Assembly: GCA_019022495.1 (NCBI GenBank)
Contig: JAFEKR010000008.1
Coordinates: forward strand, 992,001 to 1,056,000
Direction of reading: 5' to 3'
Length of the DNA: 64,000 nucleotides
Source: Epichloe hybrida
Lineage: Eukaryota > Ascomycota > Sordariomycetes > Hypocreales > Clavicipitaceae
Shown: positions 21,711 through 33,420 of the stretch, piece by piece
Layout of the letters: every line of letters begins with the position of its first letter
Numbering within the stretch: position 1 is the first letter of the stretch
Made by a program: the position numbers and the translations under genes
The notes under the pieces: generated by a model
The model's input: only the letters and a program-made list of their open reading frames with translations
Told to the model about the DNA's origin: nothing
The model's database searches: none

Positions 21711-24551
21711 GAGTTACCTTATAGAGATTAAGCTCTATTAATTATATTAATACTTTAAATACCCTTTAGTTTAATATCTTTATAATTTACTATGTAAATT
21801 AGGGTATAAGGTTAAGTTTAAAGCTATTAAGAAGCTAACTAAGGTTTGCTAGTAGTGCTATGTCAGGAGCACGGAGGCCAGGGAGTCACGGATAGGATAG
21901 TCACATAATGAAGCCCTTAGATAAGCCTTAGCTTGCATAGATAACTAAGTAGCTACTAGATAGTTATGTGTACGTAGTAGGGTATTTAAATAAGGACTAC
22001 CTATAAGAGATATAGGAGGTTAGAGTTTAAGACCTTTATATACCTACCCCTAAGTAGTAGCTCTCTAGCTATAAATAAGAGTCTTAGCCTTCACTCCGTT
22101 TATATCTCTCTTAACACAGTCATGACATGCTAATTATATATAAATAGCCTATATTAATTTAAATTCACTCTTTAGGATAAATATACCTATAATTACAAAA
22201 TTATTATGGATATTATATATATTAATAGTAACTACCTTGTTTTATAGGTTATTAATATAGCTATATTCTTTAATATAGCTAGATTTATTAAGGATATCTT
22301 TATAAAGACTATATAAAAGGCACTCTGTCTTTACTAGATTAATATCTATCTAGGCCCCCTAGATTTAATTATTATAGATACTAGAATAACCTTTAAAGGT
22401 AAGGAGTTTAAGTAGCTTATATTATTAATAGTAATTAAGATTAAAGATATCCCTATTAAGGCTTACTATAGTATTAGTAAGGTTAAGTAATATTATAGGC
22501 TACTCTAAAGAGCCTATAATATTATTAGATAGGAATGCCTAATAACACTAGAGCCTATAGCGTTATAAATAGTAGTTAAAGCTATAAATAATACTATAGG
22601 ATTAAATAGTCTTATGCTAATAGTCCTTATTTTTAGCGTGTATCCTTATATAGTTAAGGAATTACCTCTATTGCTAGATATTATATAATAAGCCCTTGTG
22701 ATTTAACTAGTAATGAAGGAAGTTAAGCGAATTCATGCCTAGCGGAAGGTTAGTAATGCCCTTACTATAAGGAATAGTCCTAATACCTTTATAATAGTTA
22801 ACCTCCCGCTAGGATTACTTATATGCGTGTAGTATAAGGGTAAAGGATAGAGAGGCCCTTATAAGCTATTAGCTATAGAAGGTAAGACCTATACTCTTAA
22901 GCTCCCTTAAGGCCCTAAAGCCTTTAGATTAATATCTATTAGGCCTTTTTATAAAGATTTTAATAAAGAGAGATCTCCTAAGAGTATAAAGGACTAAGGT
23001 GCTCCTCTAAAGCCTATAACTACCCCTTTTATTAATTCCCTAAGGTAAGGACTTAAAAGACCTTAGAAGAACCCCCCTATTATTATATCTAATGTTAATT
23101 AAGTAGATTAAATAAAAGATAAGACTAATATCTTTCTATTAGCTAAGGAAAGCTTTAATCTTAAGCTTATAATCTAATTACATAAGGAAGGAATTATTAA
23201 GACCCCTAGTGAACCCTTTAAGTAGTTTACTAAAGCTAAAATTAATGCTTTAATTAAATAAGGTGTGTTTAAATTTATTAAGTATAATAAAAGAGAGCAT
23301 AGTAGAGTTTAAATTTTTAATTCCTATATTATTAATAAGGTAAAGGGCAAGATAACAGATTTATATAAGAAGTTAAGGCTTATAATCTAAGGTTATAGTA
23401 ATAAAGAGAAGCTAGTGATCCTTACATAGGCCCTGATAATCTAATAAGCTAGCTAGTAATTAATTCTCTTAATAATACTTATGTTATTATTACTAGGATT
23501 TATTCTCTAGCTTTGCGATATTATATAGGCCTATGTGTAAGCACGGACGCTTCTTAGTTATATAATTCTAGCCTAAATCCCTATCTAAATCTATTACCTA
23601 TACCCTATAGGTATAATAATATAAGTAATTAAGCCTTTATATAGTATTATAAAAGCTAGCACCTACTAGTAGGTAATGTATTATTATTACTATAGAGAAA
23701 TACTCTAGATAATAACCTTTATATTTAACCTATACCTGCTTATAATAATAAAGGAGAACCTAATCTTTATATATATAGGGATATAAACTAATAATATAAT
23801 TAGACTATCTAACTATAAGTTCTCTTAATAAGAGGAAAATTAATTAAAAGCTACCTCTTTTACTACTAAACTAAAGTAAATCCTTTTTATAGAAAACTTA
23901 CTAACCTTTAATAGTAGTATTATTACTCTTAAAAATAATATAATTACACTAAGGTAGAAAAGCTAGAGTAAAAAGCTTTAATTAATCCTACTAACTAATT
24001 TAAAATAGGCATATATAGAATAACAAGCTTAAGGCGTATATATTACCTTAATTTACTAGCCTAAAGCCTATTTTAACCTCTCTATTACTACATAACACTA
24101 AGACCTATTATCCTAAGATATAAAGAACCTAAACTAATGAATTTAATAGTAAATTAATAATCTAGACTAAGGATTAAGGTTTATACTATTTAATCTTAGA
24201 AAGGTAAAGCTTTTTATATTTATAGATAAATTATTTACTAATAACTAAGACCTTACTTCCTAACTAGGCTATATACTAATCCTAGCTAGTAAAGTCTAAA
24301 AGGAAGGCACCTTTATAATCTAAGGTAATATTATATACTATAGCTTTACTAAGAGTAAGAGAGTTATAAGAAGTATACTTACCTCTAAGATTTATAGTAT
24401 AGTTCCTAGTGCTAATATAGCTTATGTAATCTTAATAATACTTAGGTTAATTACTTATTAATTAAACCTCCCTATAATTCCTATTATTATCTATACTAAT
24501 TTATACTCTTTATATAAATACCTTATTAAGCTTAGTACTATAAAAGAGAAG
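21711..24551 (+). pseudogene. Copia TE2 integrase and reverse transcriptase remnant
   Basis: Apart from the solo LTR at 21861-22127, this is one colinear Copia pol segment. It opens with the pre-integrase zinc-binding region. The integrase core follows near 22250-22680 (DIYKDISIKT-like context, YLGPPDLIIIDT, then GKEFKQL and YYSISKVKQYY). A basic segment comes next, and then the RT from about 23150. Apparent Asp/Asn and Gln/stop substitutions fit RIP. The RNase H continues at 26062 beyond the TRIM-related insert. Confidence 0.75.
21861..22127 (+). mobile_element. solo LTR of the 267-bp Gypsy family
   Basis: A 267-bp LTR from TGTCAGGAGCACGG to CAGTCATGACA, flanked by target duplication TGCTA (21856-21860, 22128-22132), with no internal sequence. 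This is the usual scar of LTR-LTR recombination. Both ends are clean and the middle is RIPed. Confidence 0.9.
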
Positions 24552-24721
24552 TGTTGAAATCAAAAGAGTGGACCGATCCGACTGAACCTAGGATTACAAA
24601 GCCTTATATATTTTAACACTCCCCCTGGAATTGTATATCCAAGGTGCCCTATTGGAGGTTAGGCTTATACTAGTAATTGAATTTCTTTAGTTGTTTTTTC
24701 AGCAGGGTTCGAACCTATAAC

Positions 24722-25131
24722 CAGAGCTTTGCACTCGTGTAGTGTAGTATTTCTTGTAGTATTTCTATTTATTTTTATATCTAGCTTATAATTAAAGGTA
24801 ATATCCTAAAAATCACGTGATCTTATAGAGGAAAATTCTAAGAAAAATACTATATATAAGGGTGGGTCTAAAAGTGGGCCCTGGCTCCACAAATTACGAA
24901 TACTACATTTGTAGTATTTTTTTAGTGCTAAAAAGTAGTAAAATGTAGTTTTTCTGATTTGCGGCCTAACGACCCACTTTTAGACCCACCTTTATATATA
25001 ACTACACTGTAGTTTTTAAGTTATCTATCTCAAAATCAAAGTTTTATATCTCTATATATTTTCTAAGATTAGATATGAATTATTTGTTAGAAAAAAAAAA
25101 ACTACAAGATGTAGTGTAGTGCAAAGCTCTG
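24722..25131. mobile_element. hAT MITE (410 bp)
   Basis: Terminal inverted repeats CAGAGCTTTGCACT / AGTGCAAAGCTCTG with target duplication CCTATAAC (24714-24721, 25132-25139). The 8-bp duplication and CAG end mark it as hAT-type. The GTGGGTCTAAAAGTGGG motif (24861-24880) and its inverted form (24971-24990) link it to the two larger hAT elements. It is non-coding. Confidence 0.9.
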
Positions 25132-25222
25132 CCTATAACCTTGCCTTGCAAAGCAGTGCTTTACTATGGTGGGCGTGTACGCTACAGTGAGCCATAACCA
25201 CTACGCCACCGGGCTTATAACC

Positions 25223-26061
25223 TGTTGAGATGTAGGGAGCTAGTTACCAGCTAGCAACAGCTGTACAAGTGCAAGCTTTACAGTTAGGGACCGATAGGGC
25301 TGCAACGTTAATTTAATTAATGTAACGTAACGGAAGGTTATAGTAGTTATTAACTAATAGAATTTAATTTAGATTACTTTTATAATATCTTATAGAGTAA
25401 TAGAATTGATTTTAGATATATTATATAGGTAATACAGCTATTGTTAGTTAAGAGGACTAGCTATCTAGCTAGTTAAAAAGATCTTCTTTCTCTTATAGAC
25501 TTACTAACCATATTAGTAGATCCGGGCCGCTAATAGGGTCTTATGGGCTACTTTTGATTTTCTGTAAAATTTATTTGTATGTAAAAACCAAAAAATCAAC
25601 TTACTACTATACTAGCTAGTAACCTGTATGCACTAACTTTTAGTTTAAAAAATAACCTTATATAAGAAGAAAGCCCTATCTTTAAGCTTTAATTTGCTAT
25701 ATATAAAACTTTTATATAACCTCTAAATAAAGAGAAAATTGTTATTAAAGATAGCTATAGGGTAAGTTATATGTAGGGTAACCTGCTTATATTACCCTAG
25801 CTTACGTTACCCTAGCTTACGTTACCCTAGCTTACCTAATTACTAGTGGCGTGGTTGTGGCTACACTTGTAGCTATAACGCAATTAACTAATTAGTTATC
25901 TACACGGTTAGACGCAGCTGTTGACAGCTGCGACGTAGCTATTGATGGCTACCTTCGCGACCGTTGACAGCTGCAGTGCAGCTGTTAGACTTGCAAAGCA
26001 AGCTAGTAATAAAAAGGTTCTTTAACTAGAAAAGGGCTAAAAATAGGTCTTATTTTTAACA
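25223..26061. other. unassigned right arm of the TRIM-related insertion
   Basis: No gene. Partly RIPed, with clean patches: a three-fold 15-bp repeat (TACCCTAGCTTACGT) near 25792-25834 and a cluster of CAGCTG palindromes (25915, 25925, 25968, 25979, and one at 25258). It ends TTTTTAACA at the AGAAG target duplication. Confidence 0.5.
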
Positions 26062-26480
26062 AGAAGTATCTTATAATTAATATTATAGCCCTTTATTAAT
26101 CGTATAAGCAATAAGAGATTTATAAGATTAGATAGATTAATAGGAATAATAACCTTGCTAATATATTCATAAAGGTATTACTAAATAAGGTATTTAAGAG
26201 GTTTATTATAAGCAATAAAGTAACTATTAGGATAGAAGGATAGGTTACGTGATTATAGCTTTTGTATTAATCTAATAAGATTAAAGGTGTTAAGATTAGG
26301 CTTACTTATCCTTATATAGGCTTATAGATTAAATATTATCTTTTTATTATACCCCTTTCCCTTACTCTTTTCTTATAATATTATCTATAATTATTTAATC
26401 TTACTTATTCCTTAATTCTTTTTTAATTATCTTGTTAATATTATATGTTAATAGTTATATTAAAAAGAGAGAGTTTCTAG
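26062..26480 (+). pseudogene. Copia TE2 RNase H C-terminal remnant and 3' leader
   Basis: Directly after the insertion the frame resumes with IINIIALY and continues with REIYKIR, NPADIFTK-like (here NLANIFIK) and EGWVT. This is the typical RNase H end of fungal Copia polyproteins. A non-coding stretch then leads to a purine-rich AAAAAGAGAGAG before the 3' LTR. Confidence 0.75.
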
Positions 26481-26778
26481 TGTTAGAATAAGCATAATAT
26501 TAATAAGGTATACATATATCTAATTAGCTAGGCGCGTTACATTACGGACCCATATATCCGGCCTAACCGCGCTATGATTAGGATTAGCATATGTGGCCTC
26601 TTTGCTAATAACCCTAATTAAGGCCCCTTTTCCTATAATAAATAGCGTACTCTCTTTGCTTTTATTTAATCCCTCTTTTACTTGCTTTAGTAAACTAGAA
26701 TATATAATAATTACGTACACTTTAGTCTACCCTAAAAAACCCTACGCGTAGGTCAATGGTATCCTGTAGATACTAACA
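26481..26778 (+). repeat. 3' LTR of Copia TE2 (298 bp)
   Basis: The start is RIPed (AGCATAATATTAATAAGG). The outer end is clean (CCCTACGCGTAGG, then GTAGATACTAACA) and abuts the GTAAT target duplication. Confidence 0.9.
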
Positions 26779-26983
26779 GTAATAAACTACTTAATTTATA
26801 AGAGTAATAGGTATATTAATAAGAAGTATAAAAATAGTAGTAATAAATCTTTAAACTTAAATAAAATTCTAATTAGTTTAGCATAGGCCTAGGATAATAG
26901 TTTTACTATAAAGAAACTTATAGATAAAAAAATAAGAATATAGATATCCCTATAGTAAAATAACTACTAGTTAGTAGTGCTAG
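26779..26983 (+). pseudogene. Gypsy B, end of gag to start of protease
   Basis: It is colinear with 29170-29375 of copy A and joins 10786 on the left and 52346 on the right. The pre-protease phrase (LLVVLV-type) is cut at GTGCTAG where TE3 enters. Confidence 0.75.
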
Positions 26984-27179
26984 TGTAAGGGCTTAGGCTT
27001 TGCCTAAGCATTTTCCGCGTGGTAGGGAAAGTGAGGGCCTATAGGGAGAGCTAAGGGGGTATAAGGGGCACTACTAGGGATAGCCTCTTCTCCTTTCTCT
27101 TCCTTTCCCCTTTCTTTCTTAAGTCTCTTAATATTATATTAACGCCCTATTATAGCTACCTAGGGGCTAGTCTATAATA
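26984..27179 (+). repeat. 5' LTR of TE3 (196 bp)
   Basis: Clean outer start (TGTAAGGGCTTAGGCTTTGC, CCGCGTGG) and RIPed inner end (TATAGCTACC, TCTATAATA). Confidence 0.9.
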
Positions 27180-27237
27180 ATTAAGAGACTTCCTTTAGTC
27201 TAAAAAGAAAGGCTACTAAAAAGATAAACTAATAATA

Positions 27238-27438
27238 TGTGAGAACAAAGGGATAGCTAGGCAAGAGGTATGGGGGCGTTCGTATATTGACTGAAGCTTG
27301 CTAGGTCTAAGTGTGTTATGCGTGCGAGTCGCTAGCTTATAGCTAGTAGCTTACTAGTGTTACGTGGACCTAGCCCTAGGGCGTGGTATGCCTGCTAGGT
27401 AGTGCGCTAGCGCACTAGTATTATAAGTAGGCCTTATA
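27238..27438 (-). repeat. LTR of TE4, left (201 bp)
   Basis: Clean outer start (TGTGAGAACAAAGG) and RIPed inner end (GTAGGCCTTATA). It contains the palindromic GTGCGCTAGCGCAC near 27400-27413. Confidence 0.9.
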
Positions 27439-27739
27439 ATTATCCCCTTACTTATAGCTAGGCTCCTAAATAGCCTTTACTAGCTAGTACGTAGCTATTC
27501 GCTAGGTAGTAACTAATATTAAAATAATAATAACTAGTAGCTTACCTTTACCTTAAAATTACTTATAGCTTCCTATTATATTATATACTTTTTCCCCCCT
27601 TAACTTTAGGAATTACCTTTTAGATTTTATTATACCTTTAGTTTCCTTATGCTATTACCCTTATTATTCCTAAGCTCTTTACTATAGAAAATAGGTTTAT
27701 TTACTTAAAAAACTATAGCTATATATATTATTTATATAT
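27439..27739 (-). other. TE4 3' untranslated leader
   Basis: TA-rich sequence between the TE4 LTR and the Gypsy A insertion point, continuing at 35562. No frame is recognisable. Confidence 0.5.
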
Positions 27740-27744
27740 AAGTT

Positions 27745-28011
27745 TGTCAGGAGCACGGAGGCCAAGGGGCCATGGACGGGACGGTCACATGTTAGAGCCC
27801 TCGGATAAGCCTCGGGTTCCGCGGATAACTAAGTAGCTACAAGATAGCCATATGCACGTAGTAGGGTATTTAGATAAGGACTACCTATAAGAGATATAGG
27901 AGGTTAGAGTTTAAGACCTTTATATACTTACCCCTAAGTAGTAGCTCTCTAGCTATAACTAAGAACCTTAGCCTTTACTTTATTTATATCTCCTTAAATA
28001 TAGTTATAATA
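27745..28011 (+). repeat. 5' LTR of Gypsy A (267 bp)
   Basis: The first 95 bases are clean (GCCATGGACGGGACGGTCAC, CTCGGGTTCCGCGG) and the inner end is RIPed (TAAATATAGTTATAATA). Confidence 0.95.
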
Positions 28012-29375
28012 AGTTAAACTCTTAAACCCTTTAGGGAAAACAGACTATTAGCTAGATTTAAATATAAAGAAGCCACAGAATATTTACTTAAAACACACCT
28101 ATACTACCTAGCAAGAAAGCCCTAACTCTGTAGTGCCTAGGTAATAACTAGAATACCCTAACTATAGAATATAAGAGGGTATAGTAGACGCCACCTAACT
28201 AACATAGTAACGCTAAATCTAGTAATAATAATAATCCAGATAAGCTACAGAGGTAACATAAGGTTACATAAGCTAAGTTACGAAATACTTGCATAAGAAA
28301 GAAGATCTTAGATATAGAAGTATAGCTTAAGGAAATAGAAGCAGACCCGTAATTAGCTAGATTAGGCAGAGGACTTATAATTACCCCTTAGACAAACGCG
28401 CAGAGAATTCCCCTATTCCTAGACTTCCTACCTAACACTAAGTTCATAGCGAACACATACCTATAAAGCTTTATTAAGATATAGTATAAGGTGCCTGCGT
28501 ATAAAGGTAACACCTATAAGAATCTATAGGCATACCTAGTAGATTTAAACATGCTATTTAAGCTAGACTTAAGAACCTTTTAGGATAATAAAACAAAGGT
28601 AGTATATACTAGCAGCTACTTAGCTAATAATATGAAGCAACAGTAGATGTGTTATATAATAGTAAATAGGTTAGTTAACTACTTAGCTTACACCTAGGAC
28701 AGATTCGTATCCTAGCTAAACACTAGAGTAATAAATAAAGATATATAGTGCTTAGAAGCTACTAGGACACTGCTAAATCTTAGGTAAAAGAGTAATTAGT
28801 CTTTTTAATCTTTCCTAAGACTTTAGATAAAGGTAAAAGCGGAATTACCTAACTAAATCCCTACATACTTAAGAATAGTAATTTTTCTAAATAGCTTAAA
28901 TAACACTATAAGGAAGCATATAGTTAGCTAAGAGTTCCTAATGTCTTAGAGTTACCTATAGGGTTAAGGAAAAAAGGCTAAAGTTATAATAATATCTATA
29001 TTAAGTAATTATGATAGAAACCGTAATAAGGAGGGCAGGAGTAATAAGAGATAACACTCTAGCTCCCCTATAGATAACTTATAGCAAAGCTCATAGTAAC
29101 CTAGCATAGGCTAGAGACTATTTAAGTGCTTTAAATATAGTAGTCCTAGATATAGTTTAAATAGATATAATATAGTAAACTACTTAATTTACAAAAGCAA
29201 TAGGCATACTACTAAGAAGCATAAGAATAGTAGCAACAAAACCTCAGACCTAAATAAGATTCTAATTAGTTTAGCTTAGGCCTAGGATAATAGTCTTACT
29301 ACAAAAAAACCTATAGATAAGAGAATAAGAATATAAGTGTCCTTATAGTAAGATAACCGCTAGTTAGTAGTGCTA
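28012..29375 (+). pseudogene. Gypsy A gag remnant
   Basis: Opens after the AGTTAAACTCTTAAACCC leader. It reads RLLARFKYKEATEYLL and continues as a basic, Gln-rich polypeptide with TAA/TAG breaks. No intact zinc knuckle is visible. Colinear copies are in B, C and D. Confidence 0.7.
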
Positions 29376-32300
29376 GCGCTATTTAATACAGGCGCGGAAT
29401 ATTTAATAATCCACCCCAAATTATTATTAAAATAGGATTAGAAGAACATAGAAAAAACAGAGATAATACTAGAAAGCGTAAGCAAGGATAAGATCTTACA
29501 CTAGGGAATCCTACGTAAACTAGTTAAGGTAAAAGATAGCATAAGCTATATAAAGGTTTACTAAGTTAGCTACTATATTACTAATATAGGAGAGGGAATA
29601 CTCCTAGGGATAGACTAGACCCTAGAATATAAACCTATAGTAATAGACTAGAAGCAGGGTTTCTAGAGGTTTCTAATAACCTAGGATTACATTGCTTTCG
29701 CTGTAAGCAAGCAATAACTTTATAAGGTAGCAAAGTAGTCTTCTATTACGCTATTACTAGTGTTACTAAAGATTAAGGTAGTTAACCTAGAGGTAATAGA
29801 AAAAGATACTAATAAAAATTCACTAATAGGCAATGTAATAAGCAATAACCTAAGTCATAGCGTAGTTATAGCAATAGCAGTAGAATATACCTATGTGTTA
29901 AAGAAGAAAAAACTAAGAAGCGTAATAGCGCTCTAGGCAGTGTTTTATAAAGAATTAGCAGCGCCTACGTAAGAGACAAATAGTAACACACCCCTGTAGC
30001 AGATTCTAGAAGAGTATATGGAATTCATAGACGTGTTTTTAAAGGAGCTAGCTAGCAAGCTCCTAGAATTAGGTAGTTACACTTATATAATTAAATTAGA
30101 AGAGGGAAAACAACTACCCTAGGGACCTATATATAACCTAGCTAAAAAAGAGCTAGAAGTGCTTAGGGAGTGCCTAGTAAGTGTGTAGGAGAAAGGGTAG
30201 ATTAGAAGATTAACAAGCCTAGCAGGAGCCCTGATTTTATTCGTTCCAAAAAAATCAGGGAAATTAAGGCTTTATATGGATTATAGGGGCCTTAATAGGA
30301 TTACTATTAAAAATAGGGCCCCTTTACTGCTAATCTCCGAAATCCTTAATTAATTAGCAGGTGTAAAGATTTTTACATTACTAGATCTTCAAGAGGCATA
30401 CCACTAGCTACATATCCACAAGGGCAATAAGTAAAAGATAGCATTCCATTACCACTATAGGCACTTCGAATATCTTATAATACCATTCAGGTTAGTAAAT
30501 GCGCCAGCCACTTTTCAGGAATATATTAATAATGCTCTTGAGGGGCTTGTGGATAAATTCTATATTATCTACCTTAACAATACCCTAATATATAGCAGCG
30601 ACCCTATAAGACACATGGAGCATATCAAAAGAGTGCTAGGGCAACTTCAGGACGCTAACCTCTATGTTAACCTTAAAAAGTGCTAATTTTTAGTTACGAA
30701 GGTAAAGTTCCTAGGTTTTATTATATCTAAGAAGGGCATTAAGATAAAACCATTATAGGTCAAAGCTATTACAACCTAGCTAATACCTAGTAGCGTATTT
30801 AATATTTAATTATTCCTTAGGTTTATAGGGTTTTACTAATACTTTATAAAATAGTATAGTAAGGTAGTAGTCTTGCTAATAAACTATCTAAAGGGTGTTT
30901 AACTAGCGGAGTTCAAGCTAGAGCCTAGTAAACTCGCGGCGTTTAAAGAACTCTAAAAGAAGTTCTAGGAGGCACTAATCTTAGTGTACTTTAACCTACT
31001 TTATTTACTAAGAGTAAAGACAAATACATCTAGTTACGTAATTAGAGCCGTACTTATAATATTAGTGCTAGGTAGCTAGCACCTAGTAGTGTATTTTTTA
31101 AGGAAATTAACTAATATTAAACTTTACTACTTAACCCTAGACACTAAGTTATTAGTAATCTAAGAGGCGTTTTAAGCCTAGAGATATTACCTTATGTATT
31201 TAACTCATTAGATTACAGTCATTATAGACTATCTAAATCATAAGTACCTAGCTATAAAGCTAAAGCTATCTAGCAGGCAAGTAATAGCATTAGATAAGCT
31301 CTATCTATTTAATTTTAGGATTAAATATTATGTGGGTAAGCTAAACCCTGCTAATACCCTATTAAGAAAAGCAGATTATATTAGCAAGGAGCGTAGGGCA
31401 AAGGCTATATTCTCGCAGCTACCTAACTTCTTAGCTAAGTTTTTAAATACTAAGTAGCAAGGGCACTATATATATAATAGTATAGTCGCAGGCCCTAAGG
31501 TTATATTACTTAGCGTAGTTAATAGTTTATTATAAGAGCGCTATAAGAGCTATTTAAGCCTCTAGGGTTTTAAGAAGATATAACTTTATTATATTATTAA
31601 GGAACCTAATAGTCCTATAAAGCCTATAAGTGGTACGCTAACTAGGTCTGCTTATTATAAGCAGCAAGGTTACGCCTTGTCTATGTTTTCTAATATTTCT
31701 ATAAGTCTGGCAAGCCTATAGGTTAGGAGTCTAGCTAGGTTAGTAGTTAGTAAGCAGCGTGAGCGCCCCCTTAAAACGCTACTTAGCTATAATTTATCTA
31801 TAAGTCTAAAAGCACACTATAAGCTAGCCACTCATAGTAGTATTATAGCAAGAATACAAGTAGTCTAGCAAACCTCTTCTAAGTTCGCACGTAATACATA
31901 TCCTATATACGTAGAATTAGAGACTCTAATTCAAGTTATGTTATTTTAAGCATAGTAAGGTAATAACTTTACTATAGGTTATAGGAAGCTGCTTAAGAGT
32001 GGTAACCTTAAAGCGTTATAGATATAGTCCATTAGGCCCTCTAAGCTATTAATGTTTTAAAATAGAGTTTTTATTCTAGTAGGTATAAGAAAGGAAATTT
32101 TACTACTTACCTATAATAACCTAGTAGCAGGCCACTAGGGAGTTAGCAGGACCCTCTGTTAGATTGTAAGTTAGTATTACTAGCTAATAATAAAGAAAGA
32201 CACTAAGTTATATATACGAACTTATATAAGCTATCAGACTTTAAAGCCAAGGCATCACAAACCATACGGTAAGCTAGCTATGCTACTAGTGCCTAATTAG

Positions 32301-33060
32301 CCTTTTTAAGAATTATTAATGGATTTTATTACAGGGCTACCACCTATGAAAGACGTAAATCAGACCTATAATACAATCTTAGTTATTATAAACTATTTCA
32401 CAAAATATAGTATTTATATCCCTATTTTAACGCAGATAACTAGCAATAGGTTAGCTACTATATTCCTAGAGTATGTTTTTAAGGATTATAGTGCCCTAAA
32501 AGGCATCATTATAGACCACAGTTTAACTTTCACTAGCGGGTTTTAGATAACCTTCTGCTATCTTATTATAACTAAGTAGTAACTAAGCACCGTGTTTCAC
32601 CCGCAGATAGATGGTTAGATAGAATATTTAAACCAAGTTTTAGAGCATTATTTAAGAGCCTTCGCTTACTTCAATCAGACTAATTAGGCTAATAATCTTT
32701 TAATAGCATAGTTTGCGTATAACACAAGCGTTTATTTAACTTACAACTGCACCCTAGCTAAGGCGCTATAAGGCTATAACCCTAGGGGACTACAGCAAGT
32801 AGTTATAGATATCCCTATAGTAAATAACTAGGCAGAGACTTATGCCACTACGCTAAGAAATAGACATGTAGTAATTAAGTAGCTTCTAAGTAACTTATAG
32901 GCCTAGTATATAAAACACTATAATAAGAAGTAGACCCTAATGAAGTTTAGAGTAAGCAACTATGTTTTATTATCTATAAAGAATATTAACTTATAGTAAC
33001 CTAGTAGGAAGCTAAGTATAAAGTACCTAGGCCCTTATAAAATTAAAAAGGTAATTAGGA
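29376..33060 (+). pseudogene. Gypsy A pol remnant (protease, RT, RNase H, integrase)
   Basis: One phase can be followed almost throughout. Protease: ALFNTGAEYLI near 29380 (catalytic D-T/S-G now N-T-G). [21 protein letters not shown] near 30240, LLDLQEAYH near 30380, MPFRLVNAPATFQEY near 30480, YLNNTLIYSS near 30570 (the YxDD box now YLNN). RNase H lies near 31000-31260. Integrase: MDFITGLPPMKD near 32320, a 75-codon open stretch to 32546, and the HPQ-D-G motif near 32600. Stops are TAA/TAG only and acidic catalytic residues are changed D to N, both as RIP predicts. Confidence 0.9.
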
Positions 33061-33420
33061 CTTATAGTTTAGCGTACTAACTAAAGCTACCACCTAGTAC
33101 GCAACTACATAATATTTTTAATATCACTAATCTTAAACCGTTTGTAAGGGATCCAACTAATGTAAAAGATACATCCTTGCTATAAGAGAACATTGTAAAC
33201 AATAAGTAGGAGTTTAAAGTCAAAAGAATTATATCACATTGTTATAACGGGAGACGTTAGAAATACCTAGTTAAATAGAAGGGCTATAATACTTTAGAGA
33301 ACTCTTAGGTAAAGAAAAGAGATTTTGTTATAATAGATATTATTAAGGATTATAAGCGGTAACTAAGCAGCTAGTTTACGGATATAAAGTTATATTTAGT
33401 AGAGTTTAGATAGCAGTAGT
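33060..33420 (+). pseudogene. Gypsy A chromodomain
   Basis: QKYLVKQKGYNTLENS followed by an acidic/basic helix (IIDIIKDYK) resembles a chromodomain at the pol C-terminus, with Trp codons turned into stops. This would target insertion to methylated chromatin, in keeping with the nesting seen here. Confidence 0.65.

Larger units (their letters stand above)
24552..26061 (-). mobile_element. TRIM-related insertion with unequal ends
   Basis: Flanked by target duplication AGAAG (24547-24551, 26062-26066) and bounded by TGTTGAAATC and TTTTTAACA. The left 67 bp (24552-24618) are the reverse complement of the 81-bp TRIM LTR with a 14-bp deletion. The purine tract complement (CTCCCCCTGG) follows, then the tRNA-like internal region with a hAT MITE inserted in it (24722-25131). 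The primer-site complement (GGGCTTATAACC) ends at 25222. The right end, 25223-26061, should be an LTR but is 839 bp long and shares only its first bases and a GGACCGAT motif with the left one. It may be a different LTR or contain a further insertion. Confidence 0.75.
10787..26778 (+). mobile_element. Ty1/Copia element TE2 (about 6.4 kb without nested insertions)
   Basis: 298-bp LTRs (10787-11084 and 26481-26778) begin TGTTAGAA and end CTAATA/CTAACA. Flanking target duplication GTAAT is at 10782-10786 and 26779-26783. The domain order gag, protease, integrase, reverse transcriptase, RNase H is the Copia order. Three later insertions split it: Gypsy D (13889-21710), a solo LTR (21861-22127) and a TRIM-related element (24552-26061). 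Removing them restores the reading order across each junction. RIP stops are throughout. Confidence 0.9.

Noticed and set aside
32319..32546. 75-codon open frame as a separate gene
   Set aside because: It is a surviving piece of the Gypsy A integrase core, in phase with the damaged pol on both sides.
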